NCBI GenBank assembly: GCA_001796865.1
Contig: MGNQ01000037.1
Location: 1-11,828 of the forward strand
Length of the DNA: 11,828 bases
Origin: Chloroflexi bacterium RBG_16_56_11
GTDB lineage: Bacteria; Chloroflexota; Dehalococcoidia; Dehalococcoidales; RBG-16-60-22
Direction of reading: 5' to 3'
Below, piece after piece: positions 5,681 through 11,828 of this stretch. The position numbers and the translations under genes are program-made. Every line of letters starts with the position of its first letter. Position 1 is the stretch's first letter. The notes beneath the pieces were generated by a model. It saw only the letters and a program-made list of their open reading frames with translations. It made no database searches and was not told the origin of the DNA.

Positions 5681-6439
5681 ATGAGCATCGAAGGCAAAGT
5701 CGCCCTGGTGACCGGCGGATCGGGAGGACTCGGGAAAACACACTGCCTGTCGCTGGCCAGGGCCGGCTGCAAGATAGCCATCACCGGCCGCAGCCAAATG
5801 GGAAAAGCCGAAGAGGTGGCCGGGGAAATCCGGTCAATGGGCCGCCAGGCGATGCCCCTGGCCATGAATGTGGCGGACATCGATGATGTCCAGGCCGGGA
5901 TAAAAAAGGTGGAATCGGGGCTCGGGCCTGTGGATATCCTGGTGAACAACGCCGCTTACGGCATCGTGCGGGGGGTGACGATTGCGAAGATGAGCAACAA
6001 GGACTGGGAGACCGACCTGGCCACGAACCTCACCGGCCCGTTCAACACCATCAAGTGCTGCCTGCCGGGCATGATGGAACGGGGGTGGGGCCGTATTATC
6101 AATATTTCGTCAATCGCCGGCACGATGGGCGGCGCCGGGCAGTGCAGCTACGCCGCCACCAAGGCCGGGCTTATCGGCCTGACCAAAACAGCCGCCCTGG
6201 AAGGCGCCCGCAAGGGTGTTACCGCTAACGCCATTGTCCTGGGGGTATTCGATGGCGGGAGCTGGCACCAGATAGCCCCGGAGTTCCAGGAGCGCATCAT
6301 CAGGCGTATAGCCATGAGGCGCACGGGGACTCCCCAGGAGCTCAGCAACGTGGTCGTTTTCCTGGCCTCCGAGGAATCGAGCTATATCACCGGCGAAGCC
6401 ATCGAAGTCAGCGGCGGGGCGAGTCTATTTACGTTTTAA
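5681..6439 (+). CDS. FabG-like short-chain dehydrogenase/reductase
   Basis: The 252-residue protein is a classical SDR: cofactor motif TGGSGGLG (11-18), NNAA (89-92), Asn116, Ser144, and catalytic Tyr157-x3-Lys161, all with standard spacing. The family includes 3-oxoacyl-ACP reductase and acetoacetyl-CoA reductase (PhaB). Sitting between a 3-hydroxyacyl-CoA dehydrogenase and a thiolase, it probably acts on a 3-oxo/3-hydroxyacyl thioester, perhaps with the opposite stereochemistry to its neighbour. The usual PG after the catalytic helix is replaced in NAIVLGVFDGG (183-193), so the substrate loop is atypical. The start has a strong GAAGGAG 7 nt upstream. It lies 73 bases after hbd. The exact substrate is not readable from sequence. 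Confidence 0.88.
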   Translation: MSIEGKVALVTGGSGGLGKTHCLSLARAGCKIAITGRSQMGKAEEVAGEIRSMGRQAMPLAMNVADIDDVQAGIKKVESGLGPVDILVNNAAYGIVRGVTIAKMSNKDWETDLATNLTGPFNTIKCCLPGMMERGWGRIINISSIAGTMGGAGQCSYAATKAGLIGLTKTAALEGARKGVTANAIVLGVFDGGSWHQIAPEFQERIIRRIAMRRTGTPQELSNVVVFLASEESSYITGEAIEVSGGASLFTF

Positions 6440-6479
6440 TCGGCCAACCAGTATTTATCAAAACGAAAGGAGCAGACTC

Positions 6480-7751
6480 ATGAATGAAGCGGTAATCGTC
6501 AGCGGGGTCAGGACAGCTATCGGCAATTACGGCGGGGCCCTCCAGGATGTCCCGGCGGTGAAGCTGGGCGCCATCGTTATCCAGGGCGCCCTGAAAAAAG
6601 CCGGGCTCAGGCCGAAGGGGGACACCAGCTACGAGCCCACGGCCCTCAAGGGTAAAGGACTTATCGACCTGGAGAAGAAATACTCGAGCTGGGACAGCTC
6701 GCTCCAGGAAGTCGTCGTCGATGAAGTCATCATGGGTAACGTGATACAGGCCGGACAGGGGCAGAACCCGGCACGCCAGGCGGCCATCTTCGCCGGCGTG
6801 CCCAAGGAAATCAACGCCTTCACGGTTAACAAGATATGCGCCTCCGGCATGAAGGCCGTGGCCCTCGCCGCGCAGTCGATTAAGGCCGGGGACGCCGAGG
6901 TGGTCGTGGCCGGGGGAATCGAGAATATGAGCTCCGTGCCCTACTACGTCCCCAGGATGCGGTGGGGGGCGAGGATGTTCAACGCCGAGATGATAGACGG
7001 CATGGTCCACGACGGACTGTGGGAGATATTTTATAACTACCACATGGGCGTAACCTCGGAGAATATTGCCGAGAAGTTCGGCATCACGCGCAAAGAGCAA
7101 GACGAATTCTCGCTAGAGAGCAACAACCGTGCGCTGGCGGCCATCAAGAACGGGATCTTCAAAGAAGAAATCGTCCCGGTGGAAATAAAAGTCAAGCGGG
7201 AGACGAAGGCGTTCGATACCGACGAGCACCCGAGGGAGACGTCGATGGAGCTCCTGGGCAAGCTCCCGACGGTGTTCAAGGCGGACGGCGGCGTGACGGC
7301 CGGTAACGCCTCAGCCATAACCGACGCCGGGGCCGCCCTGGTCATAATGTCGGCGAAAAAGGCGAGGGAACTGGGACTGAAGCCGATGGCGACCATCCGC
7401 GCCTACGCCACGGGCGGCGTCGACCCGGCCTACATGGGACTGGGGGTCGTGCCCGCGACCAGGAAGGCCCTCAATTTGGCCGGGCTGACGCTGAACGATA
7501 TCGAGTACATCGAACTGAACGAGGCCTTCGCCTCCCAATCCATCGGCTGCGTCCGCGAGCTGAACATCGACATGAGCAAGACGAACCTCCACGGGGGCGG
7601 CGTCTCGCTGGGCCATCCCATCGGCTGCACCGGAGCCAGGATTCTGGTGACGCTGGCCCACGAAATGAAGCGGCGTAATCTCAAGCTCGGCCTGGCAACC
7701 CTCTGTATCGGCGGCGGCCAGGGCATGGCGATGATTATCGAGAGGAAGTAG
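6480..7751 (+). CDS. Acetyl-CoA acetyltransferase (thiolase) with a 31-residue insertion
   Basis: The 423-residue enzyme condenses or cleaves acyl-CoA at the 3-oxo position. The nucleophile is Cys120 in NKICASGMKAV; NEAFASQS, His379 in GHPIG and Cys409 in CIGGGQGMA complete the active site. The usual thiolase is about 390 residues with the nucleophile near 89. The extra length lies between about residues 44 and 76, a charged stretch (RPKGDTSYEP through KKYSSWDSS) inserted before the conserved VDEVIMGNV strand. Everything else aligns with family motifs. Strong ribosome binding site AAAGGAG 8 nt upstream; 40 bases after the SDR gene. With hbd it forms an acetoacetyl-CoA module; it could also serve beta-oxidation. 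Confidence 0.93.
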   Translation: MNEAVIVSGVRTAIGNYGGALQDVPAVKLGAIVIQGALKKAGLRPKGDTSYEPTALKGKGLIDLEKKYSSWDSSLQEVVVDEVIMGNVIQAGQGQNPARQAAIFAGVPKEINAFTVNKICASGMKAVALAAQSIKAGDAEVVVAGGIENMSSVPYYVPRMRWGARMFNAEMIDGMVHDGLWEIFYNYHMGVTSENIAEKFGITRKEQDEFSLESNNRALAAIKNGIFKEEIVPVEIKVKRETKAFDTDEHPRETSMELLGKLPTVFKADGGVTAGNASAITDAGAALVIMSAKKARELGLKPMATIRAYATGGVDPAYMGLGVVPATRKALNLAGLTLNDIEYIELNEAFASQSIGCVRELNIDMSKTNLHGGGVSLGHPIGCTGARILVTLAHEMKRRNLKLGLATLCIGGGQGMAMIIERK

Positions 7752-7777
7752 GTAAAATAATCCGGGGAAAATTTGAC

Positions 7778-7803
7778 GGGCGGCATCGTAAAAGGTGCCG
7801 CCC
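7778..7803 (+). terminator. Terminator hairpin closing the acyl-CoA operon
   Basis: GGGCGGCA (7778-7785) and TGCCGCCC (7796-7803) form a perfect 8-bp GC-rich stem with a 10-base loop, followed by TCCTTGTTT. The tail is only moderately T-rich, so termination may be incomplete. It starts about 27 bases after the thiolase stop. Confidence 0.7.
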
Positions 7804-7896
7804 TCCTTGTTTCCGGTCCAGTGACGCCATAACCTGACCAGTCATGAATTACCAGACTATTTCATTTTTTTATCATTATCTAGTACCTAAAGGGTA

Positions 7897-7925
7897 TTTA
7901 TCAATATTATTCAATGTGCTAAAAT
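7897..7925 (+). promoter_or_regulatory. Extended -10 promoter for the corA operon
   Basis: TAAAAT (7920-7925) is preceded by TG at 7917-7918, and TTTATC (7897-7902) lies 17 bases upstream as a weak -35. It is built like the hbd promoter (TGnTAAAAT). The corA start is about 32 bases downstream. The rest of the gap 7804-7896 shows no other structure. Confidence 0.6.
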
Positions 7926-7956
7926 AGATAAACATCACGAAATCAAAGGTAAAACG

Positions 7957-8937
7957 ATGGCGAGAATACTTGGCCGGAAAAAGGAATCCATCCATGAAGC
8001 GCTACCGGAGGAGTCCCTGCGCGCCGAGACAATCCAGTGGGGCGACCTTACCTGGGTCAACATAGAATCACCCACCGAAACGGACACGAAATACCTGGCC
8101 GAGACATACCATTTCCACCAGATGGCCCTGGACGACTGCCTCAGCCGTAAACAGCTCCCCAAACTGGACATATACCCGGGATACCTGTTTTTTATCTTCC
8201 ATTTCCCGGTCTACGACAAAGAGACACGCATCGCCAGCAAGCGGCAGTGGTCGGCGTTCGTCGGTGACAACTACCTGGTCACGCTCCACCCTTCAGAGCT
8301 TAAGACTATCGACGCTCTTTTTCGGGACTGCCAGACGAGCGAAGAGTCGCGTAAAGAATATTTCAGCAACGGCTCAGGCTTCCTGCTCTATCACATCCTC
8401 GACCGGGCCGTCGACTCGTATTTCCCCGTCCTGGACAAAATCATGAGCCTGATGGAGGATATCGAAGACGTGGTCTTCGACGAGGAGGTCGAGGCGGCCA
8501 AGGAACTGAGTATCCTGCGCCGGGACATCATTACCCAGCGGAGCGTCATGTTCCCCACGCGCGCCATTTTCATCGAAATGGAGAACAAGCTGAAGCGTTT
8601 CAGCAAGGTGGACGTGACCGCCCACTATAACGACCTCATGGACCACACCAATAAAATATGCGATACCCTGGACGAGGCCAAAGAGATAATTGAGGTATTT
8701 AAGGACACCGATTACACCCTGGCCACGTATCGGATAAACCGGGTGACGCGTCTTTTGACCATCTTTTCCAGTATCGTATTGCCGTTTATCCTGATCTCCA
8801 GCCTCTACGGAATGAACGTGGTACTCCCCGGCGGTATAGACGCTGGGAAACCGGTCACCTTCATTGTCCTGCTGCTGGTTATGGGAGTCATCGCCTCGGT
8901 TATGCTCATCTTTTTCCGCCGCCGGCGCTGGATATAA
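7957..8937 (+). CDS. corA: CorA-family magnesium/divalent-cation channel
   Basis: The 326-residue protein has a large cytoplasmic N-terminal domain, a long helix rich in charged residues (about 150-262, LMEDIEDVVFDEEVEAAKEL), and two C-terminal membrane helices (about 266-284 and 300-320). The signature GMN (285-287) ends the first membrane helix and forms the selectivity filter of the pentameric pore. The loop after it (VVLPGGIDAGKP) lacks the MPEL found in E. coli CorA but keeps acidic and glycine residues, as in many relatives. The tail ends in basic residues facing the cytoplasm. Start: ATG with AAAGGT 6 nt upstream. It leads a five-gene run. Confidence 0.93.
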   Translation: MARILGRKKESIHEALPEESLRAETIQWGDLTWVNIESPTETDTKYLAETYHFHQMALDDCLSRKQLPKLDIYPGYLFFIFHFPVYDKETRIASKRQWSAFVGDNYLVTLHPSELKTIDALFRDCQTSEESRKEYFSNGSGFLLYHILDRAVDSYFPVLDKIMSLMEDIEDVVFDEEVEAAKELSILRRDIITQRSVMFPTRAIFIEMENKLKRFSKVDVTAHYNDLMDHTNKICDTLDEAKEIIEVFKDTDYTLATYRINRVTRLLTIFSSIVLPFILISSLYGMNVVLPGGIDAGKPVTFIVLLLVMGVIASVMLIFFRRRRWI

Positions 8938-8949
8938 ACCCTGGACTGA

Positions 8950-9627
8950 ATGATGAATATTTCATACCGGCTCGTAATCATCATCGCCGTTTTCGTAACC
9001 TGCCTTATCGCCGCCAACGTCATCGCTGTCAAGATAATCAGCCTCGGTACTTTCACCCTGCCGGCGGCCATTTTCGTTTTTCCCCTGAGCTACATCTTCG
9101 GTGACATACTCACCGAGGTCTACGGCTACCGGGTAGCCCGGCGGGTCATCTGGCTCGGCTTCGCCTGCAACCTGATTTTCGTGTTTTTCGCCTGGGTGGG
9201 TCAGGCGCTGCCCCCGGCCGGTTTCTGGGACGGGCAGAGTTCCTACGAGAGGATCCTGGGCTATACGCCAAGGCTTCTGGGGGCATCGTTCCTGGGCTAC
9301 CTCGTCGGTGAGTTTGCCAACTCCTTCGTGCTGGCGAGGATGAAAATAATGACCGGCGGACGCTGGCTATGGAGTCGGACAATCGGCTCAACCGTGGTGG
9401 GGCAGGCCCTGGACACGTCGATATTCATCACACTGGCGTTCATCGGCACCCCTTCCTTCGCGCCTGTCCTGATATTCAACCACTGGATTTCCAAGGTAGC
9501 GATAGAAGCAGCGTGCACGCCGGCCACCTACGGCATCGTGAGCTGGCTGAAACGCCGCGAGGGCATCGATACCTACGACCGCGAGACAAAATACAATCCT
9601 TTTGGCATATGGGTAAGAGGTAGTTGA
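8950..9627 (+). CDS. YhhQ-family queuosine-precursor transporter
   Basis: The 225-residue membrane protein has about six hydrophobic helices (near 8-28, 36-50, 64-83, 107-128, 145-165, 170-195). The motif FPLSYIFGDILTEVYGY (44-60) is diagnostic of the YhhQ/DUF165 family, as is GEFANSFVLARMK with the following G-x-W-x-x-R-T-I-G-S. E. coli YhhQ imports preQ0/preQ1 for queuosine synthesis. Two adjacent ATGs (8950, 8953) are possible; neither has a good Shine-Dalgarno, so translation may be coupled to corA, which ends 12 bases upstream. No preQ1 riboswitch is visible before it. It overlaps nothing and is followed after one base by the MBL gene. Confidence 0.9.
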   Translation: MMNISYRLVIIIAVFVTCLIAANVIAVKIISLGTFTLPAAIFVFPLSYIFGDILTEVYGYRVARRVIWLGFACNLIFVFFAWVGQALPPAGFWDGQSSYERILGYTPRLLGASFLGYLVGEFANSFVLARMKIMTGGRWLWSRTIGSTVVGQALDTSIFITLAFIGTPSFAPVLIFNHWISKVAIEAACTPATYGIVSWLKRREGIDTYDRETKYNPFGIWVRGS

Positions 9628-9628
9628 A

Positions 9629-10399
9629 ATGAAGATTAGGTTCCTCGGAACGCACAATCTGGAATCCCGGCACAGCGGGTGTGTCAGCCTGCTGATCGAT
9701 GGCGTCCTGGCGCTGGACGCGGGCGCCCTTACCTCATCGCTCTCGTTTCCCCAGCAGCGAAAGCTCCGGGCAATACTGCTTTCGCACCAGCACTACGACC
9801 ACATCCGGGACATACCGGCCCTGGCCATCAACTTCGCGACGTTCCGGAAAACGGTCGATATATTTTCGACGCGTCCGGTCTTCGAAACCATATCGAACCA
9901 CCTGCTGAACGGTACGGTCTATCCCAAGTTCATGGAAAACCCACCGGACAAGCCATCGGTCCGCTTCCACGAGATGGAGATGAACAGGGTGCAGCACATA
10001 TCAGGGTATGACGTGGTAGCCGTGCCGGTAAATCACACCGCGCCTACCATCGGCATCCAGGTCACGTCCCCGCAGGGCAAGTCCCTGTTCTATACATCGG
10101 ATACCGGGCCGGGACTGACCGAATGCTGGCGCCATGTAATACCCGACCTGGTGGTCACCGAAGTCACGATGCTCAACAAACACCGCGAGTTCGCCCTGCA
10201 GGCAGGCCACCTCACCGCCGACCTGCTAAAGGAAGAGCTCAAGAACCTGCGCAGCATCAGGAGCTACCTCCCGCAAGTTTTATTGGTGCACGTCAACCCC
10301 ATCGACGAAAAAGCGATAAAAGCCGAGGTCAACGCGGTGGGAAAAGCCCTGAACGCCACCATAAAGTTCGCCCGGGAAGGGATGCAGATAGAGCTTTAG
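9629..10399 (+). CDS. MBL-fold metal-dependent hydrolase
   Basis: The 256-residue soluble protein has the metallo-beta-lactamase fold. It begins MKIRFLGT, and has HQHYDH (53-58, the HxHxDH motif), His136 in VPVNHTAPT, Asp158 in YTSDTG and His221 near the end. These are the expected ligands of a two-metal site. The arrangement and length resemble the ribonuclease Z / cyclic-nucleotide phosphodiesterase branch, with VPVNH and YTSDTGP typical, but the substrate is not determined. The ATG lies one base after the YhhQ stop, and its stop is two bases before the Mut7-C start, so these three genes are surely co-translated. A phosphodiesterase acting on RNA or a cyclic nucleotide is the best guess. 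Confidence 0.87.
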   Translation: MKIRFLGTHNLESRHSGCVSLLIDGVLALDAGALTSSLSFPQQRKLRAILLSHQHYDHIRDIPALAINFATFRKTVDIFSTRPVFETISNHLLNGTVYPKFMENPPDKPSVRFHEMEMNRVQHISGYDVVAVPVNHTAPTIGIQVTSPQGKSLFYTSDTGPGLTECWRHVIPDLVVTEVTMLNKHREFALQAGHLTADLLKEELKNLRSIRSYLPQVLLVHVNPIDEKAIKAEVNAVGKALNATIKFAREGMQIEL

Positions 10400-10401
10400 G
10401 G

Positions 10402-10908
10402 ATGGGCGGAGAAAGCGGCGGCAACCGGCGGCGCTTCATCGTCGACCATAACGTGGGCAAACTGGCCAGGTGGCTCCGGATGCTGGGCTACGATAGCGTG
10501 TTTGTCGCCGGTCAGGACGATTCACAAATGGTAAGGCAGGCACTGGAAGAAGGCCGGGTGATACTGACACGCGACACGGGAATCATGAAGCGGCGCCAAG
10601 TGAAAAACGGCCGCCTCAAAGCGGTGCTGCTCGAAAGCGAAGAGCCGGAGCGGCAAATGCGCCAGCTCATGAATACTTTCGACCTCAAGGAAAACGCCCG
10701 ACCTTTTACCCTCTGCCTGGAGTGTAATCGGTCGCTGGCGCCGCGGACCCGGGAGGAGGTGGCCGACCGCGTGCCGCCATACGTTTACCGGACGCAAACG
10801 CAGTACGTGGAATGCCCTGCCTGCCACCGCATTTACTGGCGCGGCACCCACTGGAAGGCCATGATGACCAGGCTGGAAAGGCAACTGGATGCAGGAGAAA
10901 AGCAATAA
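10402..10908 (+). CDS. Mut7-C RNase-domain protein with zinc ribbon
   Basis: The 168-residue protein starts at ATG 10402, two bases after the MBL stop; the open frame extends further upstream but only within the MBL gene. The N-terminal part, FIVDHNVGKLARWLRMLGYD (12-31) and ILTRDTG (54-60), matches the Mut7-C (DUF82) domain, a PIN-like predicted RNase with Asp15 and Asp58 as likely metal ligands. Four cysteines, C105-x2-C108 and C138-x2-C141, form a zinc ribbon, followed by the typical IYWRGTHW. Solitary Mut7-C proteins like this are common in bacteria and archaea, and their target is unknown. Its tight linkage to an MBL hydrolase suggests a shared RNA-processing role, which is inference. 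Confidence 0.9.
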   Translation: MGGESGGNRRRFIVDHNVGKLARWLRMLGYDSVFVAGQDDSQMVRQALEEGRVILTRDTGIMKRRQVKNGRLKAVLLESEEPERQMRQLMNTFDLKENARPFTLCLECNRSLAPRTREEVADRVPPYVYRTQTQYVECPACHRIYWRGTHWKAMMTRLERQLDAGEKQ

Positions 10909-10925
10909 CCCGAGGAGGAATCACC

Positions 10926-11522
10926 GTGAACGTTTATGAAGCAGCGACAAAACGCCGTTCGATAAGAAGGTTCCAGGACAAGCCCGTGCCTTACGAGGTC
11001 CTGGAGAAATGCATCGACGCTGCCCGCCTGGCGCCTTCGGGCCGCAACCACCAGGTAGTCGAGTACATCGTCGTCAACGAAACGAAAGTCCTGGCAACCG
11101 TGTTCGAGAATATCGGCGGTTCGGCCAAGCTCCCGCCGGAAAAGGGAGGGCCGCGGCCGGACCAGTCGCCCAAAGCGTACACCATCGTCCTCATCAATAA
11201 AGCGCTGGAAGGCGACGCTTCACGGCGGCGGATAACGCTATACGATGTAGGCCTGGCGGCGGAGAACATCATCCTCGTCGGGCTGGAACAGGGGCTGGGT
11301 AGCTGCCCGATTTTGATGTTTAACGAAGCTAACCTGAAGCCGGCGCTCAAAATACCGGAGGAATACGACATCGCGCTGGTAATCGCGATGGGGTACCCGG
11401 ACGAAGCCCCCGTGACCGAGACAGCGACCACTTCCCTGGATATCTATGTCGACGGGAAGGGCGTACGGCACGTGCCGAAGAGGAAGCTGGCGGACATCAT
11501 GCACAGCAATCGATTCGCCTAG
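10926..11522 (+). CDS. Nitroreductase-family flavoprotein
   Basis: The 198-residue FMN enzyme starts at GTG 10926, chosen because GAGGAGG (10912-10918) is 7 nt upstream; the open frame further upstream overlaps the Mut7-C gene. Flavin-binding features are RRSIRRF (10-16), APSGRNHQ (36-43), DVGLAAENIILVGLEQGLGSC (107-127, in two blocks) and MGYPDE (155-160), with a basic KRK near 185. Family members reduce nitro groups, quinones or enoates using NAD(P)H and work as dimers. The C-terminal part (about 160-185) with DIYVDGKGVRHVPKRKL is a short beta hairpin extension. It follows the Mut7-C gene by 17 bases and ends the operon. The natural substrate is unknown. Confidence 0.9.
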   Translation: MNVYEAATKRRSIRRFQDKPVPYEVLEKCIDAARLAPSGRNHQVVEYIVVNETKVLATVFENIGGSAKLPPEKGGPRPDQSPKAYTIVLINKALEGDASRRRITLYDVGLAAENIILVGLEQGLGSCPILMFNEANLKPALKIPEEYDIALVIAMGYPDEAPVTETATTSLDIYVDGKGVRHVPKRKLADIMHSNRFA

Positions 11523-11660
11523 GGACAACCGGTCCGTAAAGAGAAACCCCGGCGACAAAGCGATTTTTTCAAGAAAACAAATCGTTCGGCGAGCAGCTTT
11601 TATTCATTTCTAGAGTTATGTTAAGTACCGGGGGTATAAAGCAACTCCTCACCCCCTGAA

Positions 11661-11717
11661 CCCCCTCTCCAAACCTGGCGCCGGAACGCCCTCTAAATCA
11701 TCTGCTTGGAGAGGGGG
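11661..11717. repeat. 12-bp perfect inverted repeat
   Basis: CCCCCTCTCCAA (11661-11672) and TTGGAGAGGGGG (11706-11717) are exact reverse complements separated by 33 bases, and AAAATTTGTTTT follows the second arm. The layout resembles intergenic palindromic repeats found in many copies in some genomes. With the A/T tail it could also act as a terminator. Confidence 0.65.
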
Positions 11718-11727
11718 AAAATTTGTT

Positions 11728-11782
11728 TTAAAAGGGGGCTGCACCCTTCAGGGTGAACCCCTCTTTGACGCCCCCGTTTTAA
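11728..11782. repeat. Inverted repeat enclosing a smaller hairpin
   Basis: TTAAAAGGGGGC (11728-11739) pairs with GCCCCC plus TTTTAA (11770-11782) with one bulged G at 11776. Inside it CACCC (11742-11746) and GGGTG (11751-11755) form a small stem with a 4-base loop. It lies 10 bases after the preceding inverted repeat, so the two probably belong to one composite element. Confidence 0.6.
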
Positions 11783-11828
11783 CGATTTTTTGTTACCCGG
11801 TGGCAGCGCTGCTTATCATGACAGGGGC

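Larger units (their letters stand above)
11523..11828. other. Gene-free 306-base tail with nested inverted repeats
   Basis: No coding region is convincing here. Just after the nitroreductase stop, CGATTT (11561-11566) and AAATCG (11579-11584) make a weak AT-rich hairpin without a U-tract. Beyond 11640 the sequence turns into C-rich and G-rich tracts arranged as inverted repeats, listed separately. The end (11786-11828) contains a small GCAGCGCTGC palindrome (11803-11812). The region may hold the operon's terminator and a dispersed repeat. Confidence 0.5.

Noticed and set aside
8938..8949. preQ1 riboswitch before the YhhQ-family gene
   Set aside because: Only 12 bases separate it from corA and no aptamer is seen within the end of corA or ahead of the operon.
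10123..10401. Upstream extension of the Mut7-C frame
   Set aside because: It lies inside the MBL gene in another frame and has no Mut7-C similarity; homology begins just after ATG 10402.
11799..11808. GGTGGCAGCG, identical to the 3' end of the tRNA gene, as a third att copy
   Set aside because: Only 10 bases match and the following sequence shows no tRNA T-arm; best taken as chance.
1..11828. CRISPR array
   Set aside because: No regularly spaced repeats of 20-40 bases; the only long direct repeat is the tRNA-derived pair.

Overview
The window joins the end of an AT-rich mobile region (about 1-1550) to ordinary GC-rich chromosome (about 1580 to the end). The core genes encode tungstate-type anion uptake, CoA-thioester chemistry, a CorA channel, a queuosine-precursor transporter and a Mut7-C protein. 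This would suit an anaerobic or facultative bacterium, possibly Chloroflexota. That placement is inference from gene content only; there is no rRNA or marker gene to test it.

Left part (1-1581): an intact tRNA with anticodon CAU lies on the minus strand at 1507-1581. Its 3' half, from the anticodon loop through CCA plus one base, is repeated perfectly over 47 bp at 586-632. The two copies bound a 920-bp interval holding one AT-rich unidentified gene (822-1475) and the promoter, ribosome binding site and start codon of a tyrosine recombinase gene. That recombinase reads leftwards through the left repeat and ends after its DNA-binding domain, with no catalytic domain. This looks like an integration scar or tandem integration at a tRNA gene.

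Middle-left (1669-4473, minus strand): a three-gene ABC importer of the tungstate (Tup) type, in the order substrate-binding lipoprotein, permease, ATPase. A hairpin lies between the first two genes. A close match to the Fur-box consensus lies in the leader of the first gene.

Middle-right (4661-7803, plus strand): a well-formed extended -10 promoter drives a 3-hydroxyacyl-CoA dehydrogenase, a FabG-like short-chain dehydrogenase and a thiolase with an N-terminal-half insertion, closed by a terminator hairpin. Together they can interconvert acetyl-CoA, acetoacetyl-CoA and 3-hydroxybutyryl-CoA, or shorten longer acyl chains.

Right part (7897-11522, plus strand): a second extended -10 promoter precedes a tightly packed run of corA, a YhhQ-family transporter, an MBL-fold hydrolase, a Mut7-C protein with a zinc ribbon, and a nitroreductase. 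The last 306 bases have no gene and contain nested inverted repeats that look like a dispersed intergenic repeat.
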